DNA of 64,000 nucleotides, from the NCBI RefSeq assembly GCF_900187015.1, contig NZ_LT906479.1, positions 4,712,001-4,776,000 on the forward strand. The letters run 5' to 3'. The position numbers were made by a program, and so were the translations under genes. Below the pieces are notes generated by a model. The model was not told the origin of the DNA and searched no databases. It saw only the letters and a program-made list of their open reading frames with translations. Source of the DNA: Serratia ficaria (GTDB taxonomy: Bacteria > Pseudomonadota > Gammaproteobacteria > Enterobacterales > Enterobacteriaceae). Below, piece by piece: positions 16,118-24,537 of the stretch (positions are counted from its first letter, which is position 1; each line of letters begins with the position of its first letter).

Positions 16118-17542
16118 TTATTCGTCATCGTATTGCGGCCCCGCGTAGTTGTCGAAGCGCGACCACTGGCCGTTAAAGGTAAGGCGCACGGTGCCGATCG
16201 GGCCGTTACGCTGCTTACCCAAAATAATTTCAGCGATGCCTTTCAGATCGCTGTTCTCGTGATAAACCTCGTCACGGTAGATGAACATGATCAGGTCGGC
16301 GTCCTGCTCGATCGAGCCGGACTCACGCAGGTCGGAGTTGACCGGGCGCTTATCGGCGCGCTGCTCCAGGCTACGGTTCAGCTGCGACAGCGCCACCACC
16401 GGCACCTGCAGCTCTTTCGCCAGCGCCTTCAGCGAGCGGGAAATTTCGGCGATCTCCAGCGTACGGTTGTCGGACAAGGCCGGCACGCGCATCAGCTGCA
16501 GGTAGTCGATCATGATCAGGCTGAGGCCGTCGTGTTCGCGGAAAATGCGGCGCGCGCGGGAACGCACTTCGGTTGGCGTCAGGCCGGAGGAGTCGTCGAT
16601 GTACATGTTGCGCTTCTCCAGCAGGATGCCCATGGTGCTGGAAATGCGCGCCCAGTCCTCGTCATCGAGCTGGCCGGTACGGATGCGCGTCTGATCGACG
16701 CGCGACAGCGACGCCAGCATACGCATCATGATCTGGTTGCCGGGCATCTCGAGGCTAAAGATCAGCACCGGCTTTTCCTGCGTCATCGCCGCATGTTCGC
16801 ACAGGTTCATGGCGAAGGTGGTTTTACCCATCGACGGGCGGGCGGCGACGATGATCAGGTCGGATTTTTGCAGGCCGGCGGTTTTCTTGTTGAGGTCCTG
16901 ATAGCCGGTATCCACCCCCGTCACGCCGTCGTGCGGCTGCTGATACAGCTGTTCGATGCGCGAAACGGTGTCTTCCAGGATGCGTTCGATGCCCTTCGGG
17001 CCTTCGTCCTTGCTGGCGCGGTTTTCGGCAATCTGGAAAACCCGCGACTCCGCCAGATCGAGCAAGTCTTCGCTGCTGCGCCCCTGCGGATCGTAACCGG
17101 CGTCGGCGATCTCGTTGGCCACCGAGATCATCTCGCGCACCACCGCGCGTTCGCGCACGATGTCGGCATAGGCGCCGATGTTGGCGGCGCTCGGGGTGTT
17201 TTTCGACAGCTCGGCCAGATAGGCGAAGCCGCCGACCGAATCCAGCTCGCCCTTCTGCTCCAGCGATTCGGACAGGGTGATCAGATCTATGGGCTTGCTC
17301 ATTTCCAGCAGCCGCTGCATCTCGGTAAAGATCAGGCGGTGCGGACGGCTGAAGAAGTCGTTGGCGACCACGCGTTCGGCCACGTTATCCCAGCGTTCGT
17401 TGTCCAGCATCAAACCGCCCAACACCGACTGCTCGGCCTCCAGCGAATGCGGCGGCATCTTCAGCCCTTCCATCTGGCGATCTCGTGGCCGTTCTCTGGC
17501 TTCGTCAGCGTTGGTTCTGTTGGTTGGTTTTTTTCCTGCCAT
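16118..17542 (-). CDS. dnaB: Replicative DNA helicase DnaB
   Basis: Hexameric 5'-3' helicase of the replication fork that interacts with DnaG and DnaC. It is 474 residues (E. coli 471). The N-terminal primase-interacting domain spans residues about 25-130 (PHSLEAEQSVLGGLML) and is followed by the linker. The RecA-like ATPase domain carries Walker A ARPSMGKTTFAMN, Walker B LIMIDYLQLM and the arginine-finger motif LRESGSIEQDADLI. No intein is present. It is divergent from qorA. Confidence 0.98.
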   Translation of the reverse strand: MAGKKPTNRTNADEARERPRDRQMEGLKMPPHSLEAEQSVLGGLMLDNERWDNVAERVVANDFFSRPHRLIFTEMQRLLEMSKPIDLITLSESLEQKGELDSVGGFAYLAELSKNTPSAANIGAYADIVRERAVVREMISVANEIADAGYDPQGRSSEDLLDLAESRVFQIAENRASKDEGPKGIERILEDTVSRIEQLYQQPHDGVTGVDTGYQDLNKKTAGLQKSDLIIVAARPSMGKTTFAMNLCEHAAMTQEKPVLIFSLEMPGNQIMMRMLASLSRVDQTRIRTGQLDDEDWARISSTMGILLEKRNMYIDDSSGLTPTEVRSRARRIFREHDGLSLIMIDYLQLMRVPALSDNRTLEIAEISRSLKALAKELQVPVVALSQLNRSLEQRADKRPVNSDLRESGSIEQDADLIMFIYRDEVYHENSDLKGIAEIILGKQRNGPIGTVRLTFNGQWSRFDNYAGPQYDDE

Positions 17543-17722
17543 GAAGCGTATTCTTTATCCGGTTGCGAATGAAGGATCCTGACGCGAGAGTATACGTGAT
17601 TTTTATTCGTGATTCCCGCGGCATAACCGATGCAAAAAAGGTATTGAACCCGGCGCGGGCGAACTGGATCTCCGATACTAAAAAGAATAGGGTGAAATCA
17701 GACACTCCAACGAGGTAACGAC

Positions 17723-18706
17723 ATGGCAAAGCGCATTCAATTCTCCGCCACCGGCGGGCCGGAAGTGCTGCAATACGTTGATTTCACGCCGCGCGATCCG
17801 GCGGCCGGCGAGGTGCAGGTCGAGAATAAGGCGATCGGCATCAACTACATCGACACCTACGTGCGCAGCGGCCTGTACGCCCCCGCCAGCCTGCCGAGCG
17901 GGCTGGGCACCGAGGCCGCCGGCGTGGTGGTCAAGGTCGGCGCCGGCGTCAGCGCGGTAAAACCGGGCGACCGGGTGGTGTACGCCCAGTCGGCGCTCGG
18001 CGCCTACAGCGAGATCCACAACGTGCCGGAGGAAAAAGTGGCGCTCTTGCCGCACAACCTGAGCTTTGAGCAGGGCGCCGCCGCCTTCCTGAAAGGGCTG
18101 ACGGTGCACTATCTGCTGCGCCAGACTCACGAAGTGCAGCCGGGCGAAGTGTTCCTGTTCCATGCCGCGGCCGGCGGCGTCGGGCTGATCGCCTGCCAGT
18201 GGGCCAAGGCGCTCGGCGCCCGCTTGATCGGCAGCGTCGGCTCGGACGAAAAGGCCGCGCTCGCCAAACAGGCCGGCGCCTGGGCGACCATCAACTACCA
18301 TAAGGAAGATATCGCCCAGCGAGTGGCCGAGCTGACGCAGGGCGAGAAAGTCGGCGTGGTGTACGACTCGGTAGGGAAAAGCACCTGGCAGGCCTCGCTC
18401 AACAGCCTCAAGCGCCGCGGCCTGATGGTCAGCTTCGGCAACGCCTCCGGCCCGGTAACCGGCGTCGATCTGGCGCTGTTGAACCAGAAAGGCTCGCTGT
18501 ACGTCACCCGTCCTTCCCTCAACGGCTATATCACCAACCGCGCCGAGCTGCAGTACGCCAGCAATGAGCTGTTCTCGCTGATCGGCAGCGGCGCCATCAA
18601 GGTGGAAGTGAAGGAACAGCAGAAATTCGCGCTGGCCGACGCGCAACGCGCGCACCAGGTGCTGGAAAGCCGCAGCACCAGCGGCTCCAGCCTGTTGATC
18701 CCCTGA
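17723..18706 (+). CDS. qorA: NADPH:quinone oxidoreductase 1
   Basis: A zinc-free medium-chain dehydrogenase/reductase that reduces quinones with NADPH. It is 327 residues, as in E. coli. It has the QOR features GINYIDTYVRSGLY, LGTEAAGVVVKVG and the nucleotide-binding AAAGGVGLIACQWAKALGA. The zinc ligands of alcohol dehydrogenases are absent. The start ATG has GAGGTAACGAC upstream. It is divergent from dnaB and followed by a strong hairpin. Confidence 0.95.
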   Translation: MAKRIQFSATGGPEVLQYVDFTPRDPAAGEVQVENKAIGINYIDTYVRSGLYAPASLPSGLGTEAAGVVVKVGAGVSAVKPGDRVVYAQSALGAYSEIHNVPEEKVALLPHNLSFEQGAAAFLKGLTVHYLLRQTHEVQPGEVFLFHAAAGGVGLIACQWAKALGARLIGSVGSDEKAALAKQAGAWATINYHKEDIAQRVAELTQGEKVGVVYDSVGKSTWQASLNSLKRRGLMVSFGNASGPVTGVDLALLNQKGSLYVTRPSLNGYITNRAELQYASNELFSLIGSGAIKVEVKEQQKFALADAQRAHQVLESRSTSGSSLLIP

Positions 18707-18715
18707 TTACCGCCA

Positions 18716-18862
18716 AAAGAAAAGGGCTCCGTAAGGAGCCCTTTCTGTTACTGCGCTTTGTAGGGGTAGAGCAGAGTCCGCCAGAGACAGGGGGTTGCTT
18801 CGGCAACGCTATTATTGGATTGTCTCTCGCGGTGATGAAATCGGTCGCATCACTGCATCGGC
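18716..18862 (-). ncRNA. Possible small RNA or structured 3' UTR of pspG
   Basis: The stretch between qorA and pspG has no protein gene but is structured. Read on the minus strand, there is a GATAAT-like -10 near 18863-18869, then AGAGACA (complement of 18821-18827) pairing with TGTCTCT (complement of 18783-18789) around an inner GTTGC-CGAA-GCAAC hairpin (18794-18807). It ends in the terminator at 18721-18744, whose better U-tract (TTTTCTTTT) lies on the minus strand. pspG is also on the minus strand, so this may be its 3' UTR instead. I do not recognise a known RNA family. Confidence 0.3.
18721..18744. terminator. Bidirectional Rho-independent terminator
   Basis: AAAGGGCTCC (18721-18730) pairs perfectly with GGAGCCCTTT (18735-18744) around GTAA. 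It ends qorA on the plus strand. The minus-strand U-tract (TTTTCTTTT) is stronger, so it also ends leftward transcripts coming from pspG or an intergenic RNA. Confidence 0.88.
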
Positions 18863-19006
18863 GATTATCCTAACAGCCCCCCAACGCAAAAAACACGCTT
18901 TATGTGCCACCCGCGCGGTTAAAACTGCCAAGCTGTGATCGCCGCCGCATTAGTCATGCCGCCGTTACCTGAATTTCATCGTGACTGTCTGATTGTTCGA
19001 CAAAAA

Positions 19007-19225
19007 TCAGTAGCGCCTGATCGGGGACTTCTGCATCGAACGGTAGATCCACACGCCCACCACCGCCAGGATCAGCCAAGGCAGCAGCTTGAAAACCATA
19101 GCGAACAGCCCGCCAAGCAGCATGAAGGCCGCCGCCGCCAACAGCGCGGCCAACACGCCCAGCAGCGAAATGCCGGTCACCATCAGCATCACCACAAAGC
19201 CAACGAGAAAGAAGAGTTCTAACAT
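19007..19225 (-). CDS. pspG: Phage shock protein G
   Basis: A 72-residue inner membrane protein of the Psp envelope-stress regulon. It starts MLELFFLVGFVVMLMVTG and has two to three hydrophobic segments (residues about 2-20, 22-42 and 44-62), closely matching E. coli PspG. The longer frame from 19246 was rejected because its N terminus (MRCEGAI) is not in the family and GGAGC precedes the ATG at 19225. It is driven by a sigma-54 promoter 39 bases upstream, consistent with PspF control. Confidence 0.92.
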   Translation of the reverse strand: MLELFFLVGFVVMLMVTGISLLGVLAALLAAAAFMLLGGLFAMVFKLLPWLILAVVGVWIYRSMQKSPIRRY

Positions 19226-19263
19226 GATTGCTCCTTCGCAACGCAACGTATCTGCTGAGTTAT

Positions 19264-19279
19264 TACAAGAAGCGTGCCA
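19264..19279 (-). promoter_or_regulatory. Sigma-54 promoter of pspG
   Basis: On the minus strand the sequence TGGCACGCTTCTTGTA matches the -24/-12 consensus (TGGCAC-N5-TTGC), with the GG and GT pairs 10 bases apart. It lies directly upstream of pspG, as in E. coli, where PspF and IHF act with RpoN. Confidence 0.88.
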
Positions 19280-19381
19280 GAACGGCGTAAAATATAACTC
19301 ATTGAAATATTTGGATAGGCATACAGCAAGACGCTGAATGCCTGGCGAGAAAGACTAACTGTTAGTCAAATTCTTTAGGGG

Positions 19382-20392
19382 TTATGCCACCTCGGTACGC
19401 GGCAGGCGCACCAGATCCAGCGCCGCTTCCACTACCCGCACGTCGGCACCCGGCTTGTGGGCGTTCTCGCTCAGGTGGCGACGCCACTGGCGCGCGCCCG
19501 GCACGCCCTGGAACAGGCCGAGGATATGGCGGGTGATATGGCCCAGATAGGTGCCGTTGGACAGCTCGCGCTCGATGTACGGGTACAGCGATTCGATAAT
19601 CGCCACGCTGTCCTGCACTTCGCTCCGCGCGCCGAACAGTTCGCTGTCGACCCGCGCCAAAATGCCCGGGTTCTGGTAAGCCTCGCGGCCCATCATCACG
19701 CCGTCCAGGTGCTGCAGGTGCTGCCGCGCCTCTTCCAGCGTCTTCACGCCGCCGTTGATGGCGATGGTCAGCGCCGGGAAGTCGCGCTTCAGCCGGTACA
19801 CCCGCGGGTAGTCCAGCGGCGGCACTTCGCGGTTCTCTTTCGGGCTGAGGCCGGAGAGCCAGGCCTTGCGCGCATGGATGGTGAACATGTCGCATTCGCC
19901 GCGGCCGGCGACGGTGGCAATGAAATCGCACAGGAACTCATAGCTGTCCTGCTCGTCGATGCCGATGCGCGTCTTGACCGTGACCGGGATCGACACCGCA
20001 TCGCGCATCGCCTTGATGCAGTCGGCGACCAGCGTCGCCTGGCCCATCAGGCAGGCGCCGAACATGCCGTTCTGCACCCGGTCGGACGGGCAGCCGACGT
20101 TGAGGTTGATCTCGTCATAGCCGCGCTGTTCAGCCAATTTGGCGCAGTGCGCCAGCGCCGCCGGATCGCTGCCGCCCAGCTGCAGCGCCACCGGATGCTC
20201 TTCTTCGCTGTAAGCCAGGTAGTCGCCCTTGCCGTGGATAATCGCGCCGGTGGTCACCATCTCGGTGTACAGCAGCGTTTCCTTGGTCAGCAGGCGGTGG
20301 AAGTAACGGCAATGACGGTCGGTCCAGTCGAGCATCGGCGCGATGGAAAAACGATTGGCGGCGTAGGTTGGGGCGTGGTTGTCTTTCGTCAT
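19382..20392 (-). CDS. dusA: tRNA-dihydrouridine(20/20a) synthase
   Basis: An FMN-dependent enzyme that reduces U20/U20a in tRNA with NADPH. It is 336 residues. It has the TIM-barrel signature [18 protein letters not shown], the catalytic cysteine region [18 protein letters not shown] and FMN phosphate contacts INGGVKT and GVMMGREAY. The gene is intact. dusA is a frequent integration site for prophages and islands, but nothing is inserted at its end here. It is divergent from zur. Confidence 0.96.
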   Translation of the reverse strand: MTKDNHAPTYAANRFSIAPMLDWTDRHCRYFHRLLTKETLLYTEMVTTGAIIHGKGDYLAYSEEEHPVALQLGGSDPAALAHCAKLAEQRGYDEINLNVGCPSDRVQNGMFGACLMGQATLVADCIKAMRDAVSIPVTVKTRIGIDEQDSYEFLCDFIATVAGRGECDMFTIHARKAWLSGLSPKENREVPPLDYPRVYRLKRDFPALTIAINGGVKTLEEARQHLQHLDGVMMGREAYQNPGILARVDSELFGARSEVQDSVAIIESLYPYIERELSNGTYLGHITRHILGLFQGVPGARQWRRHLSENAHKPGADVRVVEAALDLVRLPRTEVA

Positions 20393-20667
20393 GCTGGGTT
20401 ACTGGCTACCTGAGTCTGTCTGGGTTCAACGAACGGCGTAGTGCCGCAAACGGCTATTATAACGACAATCGTCGCCGTTGGGAAAACCCCCGCACCGGCC
20501 GCCGCCGCCCACAGGCGGAAAAAAGTTGTGATATGCCTCTCATTTATGACCGTTCACGCCGCGATATTTGCCTTCTGGTGCGCCGTAGTCAGGGGAAAAG
20601 GGGCCAACTCTCGGCGATTCGCCGTAATCATGTTAAAATCGCTTTTTTACGTACCGGGATATTTGCG

Positions 20668-21180
20668 ATGAACTCAACCACCCAGGAAAAGCTGCTGGCG
20701 CAGGCTGAACAGCTCTGCCAGCAACGCAATGTGCGATTGACGCCGCAACGGCTGGAAGTGTTGCGCCTGATGGCGCAGCAGCCCGGTGCCATCAGCGCTT
20801 ACGACCTGCTCGACCTGCTGCGCGTCGTCGAACCGCAGGCCAAGCCGCCAACGGTCTACCGCGCGCTGGATTTCCTGCTCGAGCAAGGGTTTATCCACCG
20901 GGTGGAATCCGCCAACAGCTATGTGTTGTGCCACCATTTTGAACAGCCGATGCATACCTCCGCGCTGTTTATTTGCGATCGCTGCGGGCAGGTGACCGAA
21001 CGCACCACCGAAGGCGTAGAAGATACGCTGCAAAAATTGGCGCAAGAGTCAGGGTTCGCGCTGCGCCACAGCGTGGTGGAAGCCCACGGCCTGTGCGCCG
21101 GCTGCGTTGAGGTTGAGGCCTGCGACAGCAAGCATGATTGCGGCGAACACGATCACAGCATCGCCATCAAGAAGAAATAG
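20668..21180 (+). CDS. zur: Zinc uptake regulator Zur
   Basis: A Fur-family repressor that shuts off znuABC and other zinc genes when zinc is sufficient. It is 170 residues. The winged HTH spans residues about 10-85 (RLTPQRLEVLRLMAQQ, PPTVYRALDFLLEQG). The metal-binding part has CHHFEQPMHTSALFICDRCG and CAGCVEVEAC, and a Cys/His-rich end CGEHDHS typical of Zur. The start at 20668 fits the E. coli protein; longer in-frame extensions run into the intergenic region without homology. Confidence 0.95.
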   Translation: MNSTTQEKLLAQAEQLCQQRNVRLTPQRLEVLRLMAQQPGAISAYDLLDLLRVVEPQAKPPTVYRALDFLLEQGFIHRVESANSYVLCHHFEQPMHTSALFICDRCGQVTERTTEGVEDTLQKLAQESGFALRHSVVEAHGLCAGCVEVEACDSKHDCGEHDHSIAIKKK

Positions 21181-21283
21181 GCGGGATCAGGTACCTCCCT
21201 GTACCTGCGGCCATGGCGCCAAGGGGGGAAACGCCAGGCCATCAATGGCAGCTTCCGGCCGCAATCCGCAGCGGCCCGTCGCG

Positions 21284-21493
21284 CTACCAGCGATACTTGT
21301 TGTGATCTTCCCAGGACTTCACTTCTTTCTCGGCCGCCTCTTTCTGGTAGCCATAGCGCTCCTGGATTTTGCCGACAAGCTGTTCGCGTTTCCCTTCGAT
21401 AACCGCCAGATCGTCATCGGTCAGCTTGCCCCATTGTTCCTTCACTTTCCCTTTAAACTGCTTCCAGTTACCGTCGGCTTGATCTTTGTTCAT
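21284..21493 (-). CDS. yjbJ: CsbD family stress-response protein YjbJ
   Basis: A 69-residue hydrophilic helical protein with the CsbD core GNWKQFKGKVKEQWGKLTDD and the end EDHNKYRW. In E. coli this is an abundant RpoS-dependent stress protein of unknown mechanism. A GGAGAG site lies 5 bases before the ATG. It is likely monocistronic and has the same neighbours (zur, dinF) as in E. coli. Confidence 0.93.
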   Translation of the reverse strand: MNKDQADGNWKQFKGKVKEQWGKLTDDDLAVIEGKREQLVGKIQERYGYQKEAAEKEVKSWEDHNKYRW

Positions 21494-21810
21494 AGTCTCT
21501 CCGTTAACCTGTGGTGAATCAGTTTCAGATCCTGCTGGCCGGGCGCATTACTCAGTAATTTTTATGGTTTATATGCGCTAACCAAAGGGGCGCCGCTCCC
21601 CTGCTCACGTCGCCAGCCACATGATTAAGTATAGAATCAGATAGCGACAAATAAAAAGTAAGCAGAATTTAAATCCATTCAAACTTCGTATAACAGTAGA
21701 AAACGCCGAAAAACAGCCTGCTAACGGGTTAAGTTCGGCAACGAAAACATGTAACTAAATATGAATTAAAACATAAATAAAATTAATGATTTTGCGTCAT
21801 TCAGCATCGA
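21494..21810. other. Intergenic region between dinF end and yjbJ start
   Basis: This 317-base gap contains the yjbJ ribosome site and presumably its promoter on the minus strand. The dinF-proximal part (21600-21800) is AT-rich. I see no coding potential, repeat or RNA structure that I can support. Confidence 0.6.
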
Positions 21811-23157
21811 CTATGTCGCTGAAAACCAGCTGCCGCGCACCCGGTGGCGATGCCAGATCCAACCCAGAGAGAGGCCGCGCAGCGAGAGAAAGACCGCCAG
21901 TGCCAGCCACAGCCCATGGTTGCCCAGCAGCGGCACGCTGAACAAGGTGAGCCCATAACCTGCCGCCGCCACCGCCATGCTGTTGCGCATTTCCGCGCCG
22001 CGGGTGGCGCCGATAAACATGCCGTCCAGCAGGTAGCACCATACGCCGACCAACGGCAGCGCCACCTGCCACGGCAGATAGTGATTGGCCAACGCGCGCA
22101 GCTCCGGCAGCGAGGTCAGCGCCGCCACGATCTGCTGGCCGGCAACGGCGTAAGCCGCGCCAAAGGCCAGGGCCACCAGGCAGGCCTGACGGCAGGCGGC
22201 GCGCCATATCCTCCTCAGCTGGCGGTCGTCGCGGGCGCCGTAGGCGTGGCCCGAATGCGCCTCCACCGCGTAAGCGAAACCGTCCAGCGCATAGGCGGTA
22301 AAGGTGAGCAGGTTCATCAGCACCGCATTCACCGCCACCACTTCGCTGCCAAGGCGCGCGCCAAAAATGGTCAGAGAGGCGAAGCACAGCTGCAGCAACA
22401 GCGAGCGCAGCATAATGTCGCGGTTTAGCGCCAGCAGGCGCCGCAGGTTACCGCGCCAGGCCTGCTGCAGCATCGGCGGTGAAATGCCGCGCAGCCGCAT
22501 CACGCGCCACGACAGCCATAGCCCGAGCAGCAGCGTGGCGTATTCGGCGATGGCGGTCGCCGTCGCCGCCCCCTGCACGTTCCAGCCCAGCCCCATCACC
22601 AGCCAGATATCCAGCACGATGTTCAGCAGGTTGCCGACGATCAACAGGATCACCGGCGCGCGCACGTACTGCACGCCGAGCAGCCAGCCGAGGATCACCA
22701 TATTGGCCAGCGCCGCCGGGGCGCTCAGCCAACGGATCTCAAGAAACAGCCGCGCCTGCCGCAGTACCTCGGCGTCGCCGCCGACGATCCCCAGCGCCGC
22801 ATCAATCAGCGGCTGGCGCAACAGCACAATGGCCAGCCCGGCCAGCACCGCCAACAGCAGCGGCTGCATAAAGGCGCGCGCCAGCGCCTGCGGGTTCTGC
22901 GCCCCCAGCGCCTGTGCGGCCAAGCCGGTGGTGCTCATGCGCAGGAACAGCAACAGCATAAACAGGAAGCTGGTGGCCATGGCGCCGATCGCCACGCCGC
23001 CGAGATAGGTCGGGCTATCGAGATGGCCGATCACCGCGGTATCCACCAGCCCGAGCAGCGGCACGGTAATATTGGAAAAAATCATCGGCAGGGCGAGACG
23101 CCACAGGGCTTTATCGGTGTCGCTGGTGAAGGCGGAAAAGGCGGAGATCAGGCGCAT
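21811..23157 (-). CDS. dinF: MATE family efflux transporter DinF
   Basis: A 448-residue inner membrane transporter with about 12 hydrophobic segments, belonging to the MATE multidrug/sodium or proton antiporters. It starts MRLISAF and quickly reaches the conserved DKALWRLALPMIFSNITVPL, and retains LVDTAVIGHLDSPTYLGG and FAYAVEAHSGHAYGARDDRQ. E. coli DinF protects against oxidative and bile stress. It follows lexA on the same strand (153-base gap) and is expected to be SOS-induced through the lexA promoter. Confidence 0.95.
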   Translation of the reverse strand: MRLISAFSAFTSDTDKALWRLALPMIFSNITVPLLGLVDTAVIGHLDSPTYLGGVAIGAMATSFLFMLLLFLRMSTTGLAAQALGAQNPQALARAFMQPLLLAVLAGLAIVLLRQPLIDAALGIVGGDAEVLRQARLFLEIRWLSAPAALANMVILGWLLGVQYVRAPVILLIVGNLLNIVLDIWLVMGLGWNVQGAATATAIAEYATLLLGLWLSWRVMRLRGISPPMLQQAWRGNLRRLLALNRDIMLRSLLLQLCFASLTIFGARLGSEVVAVNAVLMNLLTFTAYALDGFAYAVEAHSGHAYGARDDRQLRRIWRAACRQACLVALAFGAAYAVAGQQIVAALTSLPELRALANHYLPWQVALPLVGVWCYLLDGMFIGATRGAEMRNSMAVAAAGYGLTLFSVPLLGNHGLWLALAVFLSLRGLSLGWIWHRHRVRGSWFSAT

Positions 23158-23255
23158 GGTGAAATGTTCCCGTGGATACCCTTCATCTTACCAAGCTGCA
23201 GGCGTGTCGGCTGCGCATTGAAAGCGATTGGGCACGATATTGAATCAGAAATGAC

Positions 23256-23277
23256 ATCGCCCCAAAGCAGGGGCGAT
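23256..23277 (-). terminator. Hairpin between lexA and dinF
   Basis: ATCGCCCC (23256-23263) pairs with GGGGCGAT (23270-23277), just after the lexA stop. It may partly terminate transcription and lower dinF expression relative to lexA. There is no long U-tract. Confidence 0.5.
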
Positions 23278-23310
23278 TTAAATCGGGGGACGACCGTTCG
23301 GGCGCGGCGG

Positions 23311-23919
23311 TTAAATCCAGTCGCCGTTGCGGATCACGCCGACCGCCAGGCCTTCGATGGTGAAATTCTGCTGACGCAGATCGACCACGATCGGTTGGAA
23401 TTCGCTGTTTTCCGGCAGCAGTTCAACCACGTTGCCGTGTTTTTTCAGGCGTTTGACCGTGACTTCGTCCTCAATGCGCGCCACCACCACCTGGCCGTTG
23501 CGCACGTCCTGAGTCTTGTGCACCGCCAGCAGATCGCCGTCCAGAATGCCGATGTCGCGCATCGACATGCCGTTGACCCGCAGCAGGAAATCCGCGTTCG
23601 GTTTGAACAGCGAAGGATCCACCTTGTAGTGGCCTTCGATATGCTGTTGCGCCAGCAGCGGCTCGCCGGCGGCCACCCGGCCGATCAGCGGCAGGCCTTC
23701 TTCATCTTCCATCAGCAGGCGGATGCCGCGTGACGCGCCGGAGACGATCTCGATCACCCCTTTGCGCGCCAGCGCCTTCAGGTGTTCTTCGGCGGCATTT
23801 GGCGAGCGGAACCCCAGACGCATAGCGATCTCGGCACGCGTCGGCGGCATGCCCGTCTGCGAAATATGATCGCGAATCAGATCATAGACCTCTTGCTGTC
23901 TGGTAGTTAGTGCTTTCAT
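23311..23919 (-). CDS. lexA: SOS repressor LexA
   Basis: Represses the SOS regulon and cleaves itself when stimulated by RecA-ssDNA filaments. It is 202 residues, as in E. coli. The N-terminal winged HTH is at residues 1-70 ([40 protein letters not shown]). The cleavage site Ala-Gly is in GRVAAGEP. The catalytic serine is in [11 protein letters not shown] (about 119) and the lysine in VTVKRLKK (about 156). The start ATG has GGGGGCGGA upstream. It is autoregulated through two LexA boxes. Confidence 0.98.
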   Translation of the reverse strand: MKALTTRQQEVYDLIRDHISQTGMPPTRAEIAMRLGFRSPNAAEEHLKALARKGVIEIVSGASRGIRLLMEDEEGLPLIGRVAAGEPLLAQQHIEGHYKVDPSLFKPNADFLLRVNGMSMRDIGILDGDLLAVHKTQDVRNGQVVVARIEDEVTVKRLKKHGNVVELLPENSEFQPIVVDLRQQNFTIEGLAVGVIRNGDWI

Positions 23920-23927
23920 TCCGCCCC

Positions 23928-23943
23928 CTGTTTGTTTATACAG
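23928..23943. promoter_or_regulatory. LexA box 1 of lexA-dinF
   Basis: CTGTTTGTTTATACAG fits CTGT-N8-ACAG and lies 9 bases upstream of the lexA ATG. Confidence 0.92.
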
Positions 23944-23948
23944 TCTTG

Positions 23949-23964
23949 CTGTGAGTATATACAG
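23949..23964. promoter_or_regulatory. LexA box 2 of lexA-dinF
   Basis: CTGTGAGTATATACAG fits the consensus. It is spaced 21 bases (two helical turns) from box 1, the same tandem arrangement as in E. coli. Confidence 0.93.
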
Positions 23965-24019
23965 GTAAGCGCGGATTGGGAACCGAAGAATGAATAAAAA
24001 TCAGGGATTAGCGCCCCGC

Positions 24020-24388
24020 TCAAAGGAAGTGTTGCCACAGCACCGAGCCCCAGACGAACAGCGCCAGCAGGATCGCCAGCGACACCGCCGCCGACCCCAT
24101 GTCCTTCGCCCGGCCGGAGAGCTCATGATGCTCGCTGCCGATGCGGTCGACCACCGCCTCGATCGCGCTGTTCAGGATCTCGACGATCATCACCAGCGCC
24201 ACCGATCCGATCAACAAAATGCGCGCTATCGCACCCACATCCAGCCAGATCGCCAGTATGATGGCCAGCAGGGTCGCCACCAGCTCCTGGCGGAACGCCG
24301 CCTCGTGCTGCCAGGCGGCGGAAAGTCCTTTATAAGAGTAGCCGGCGGCTTTAATAATACGGGTCAGGCCGGTTGCTTGGTTCGCCAT
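24020..24388 (-). CDS. dgkA: Diacylglycerol kinase DgkA
   Basis: A trimeric inner membrane kinase that recycles diacylglycerol to phosphatidic acid. It is 122 residues with an N-terminal amphipathic helix and three membrane segments. The catalytic motif VEILNSAIEAVVDRIGSEHH is complete. It is divergent from plsB, as in E. coli, so two phospholipid enzymes share the intergenic control region. Confidence 0.96.
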   Translation of the reverse strand: MANQATGLTRIIKAAGYSYKGLSAAWQHEAAFRQELVATLLAIILAIWLDVGAIARILLIGSVALVMIVEILNSAIEAVVDRIGSEHHELSGRAKDMGSAAVSLAILLALFVWGSVLWQHFL

Positions 24389-24537
24389 GTTTTCGGTGCC
24401 TTTCTCAGAGGTAAGTCATAATAAAAAGAGTCTAGATCAGCCAGCGTTATCGGCTCTCGGTTTTCCAACACCACAGATCTGCTACCCGGTTTCTGGTATG
24501 CTTGCGGCGCATTGCTAACAAGAGGCTTCACGTTGTT

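Noticed and set aside
19382..20392. Mobile element at dusA, a common integration hotspot
   Set aside because: dusA is intact and both flanks are core genes (pspG, zur); no integrase or repeat is present.
21188..21207. Terminator after zur (CAGGTAC / GTACCTG)
   Set aside because: The inverted repeat is short and no U-tract follows, so I cannot support it as a terminator.
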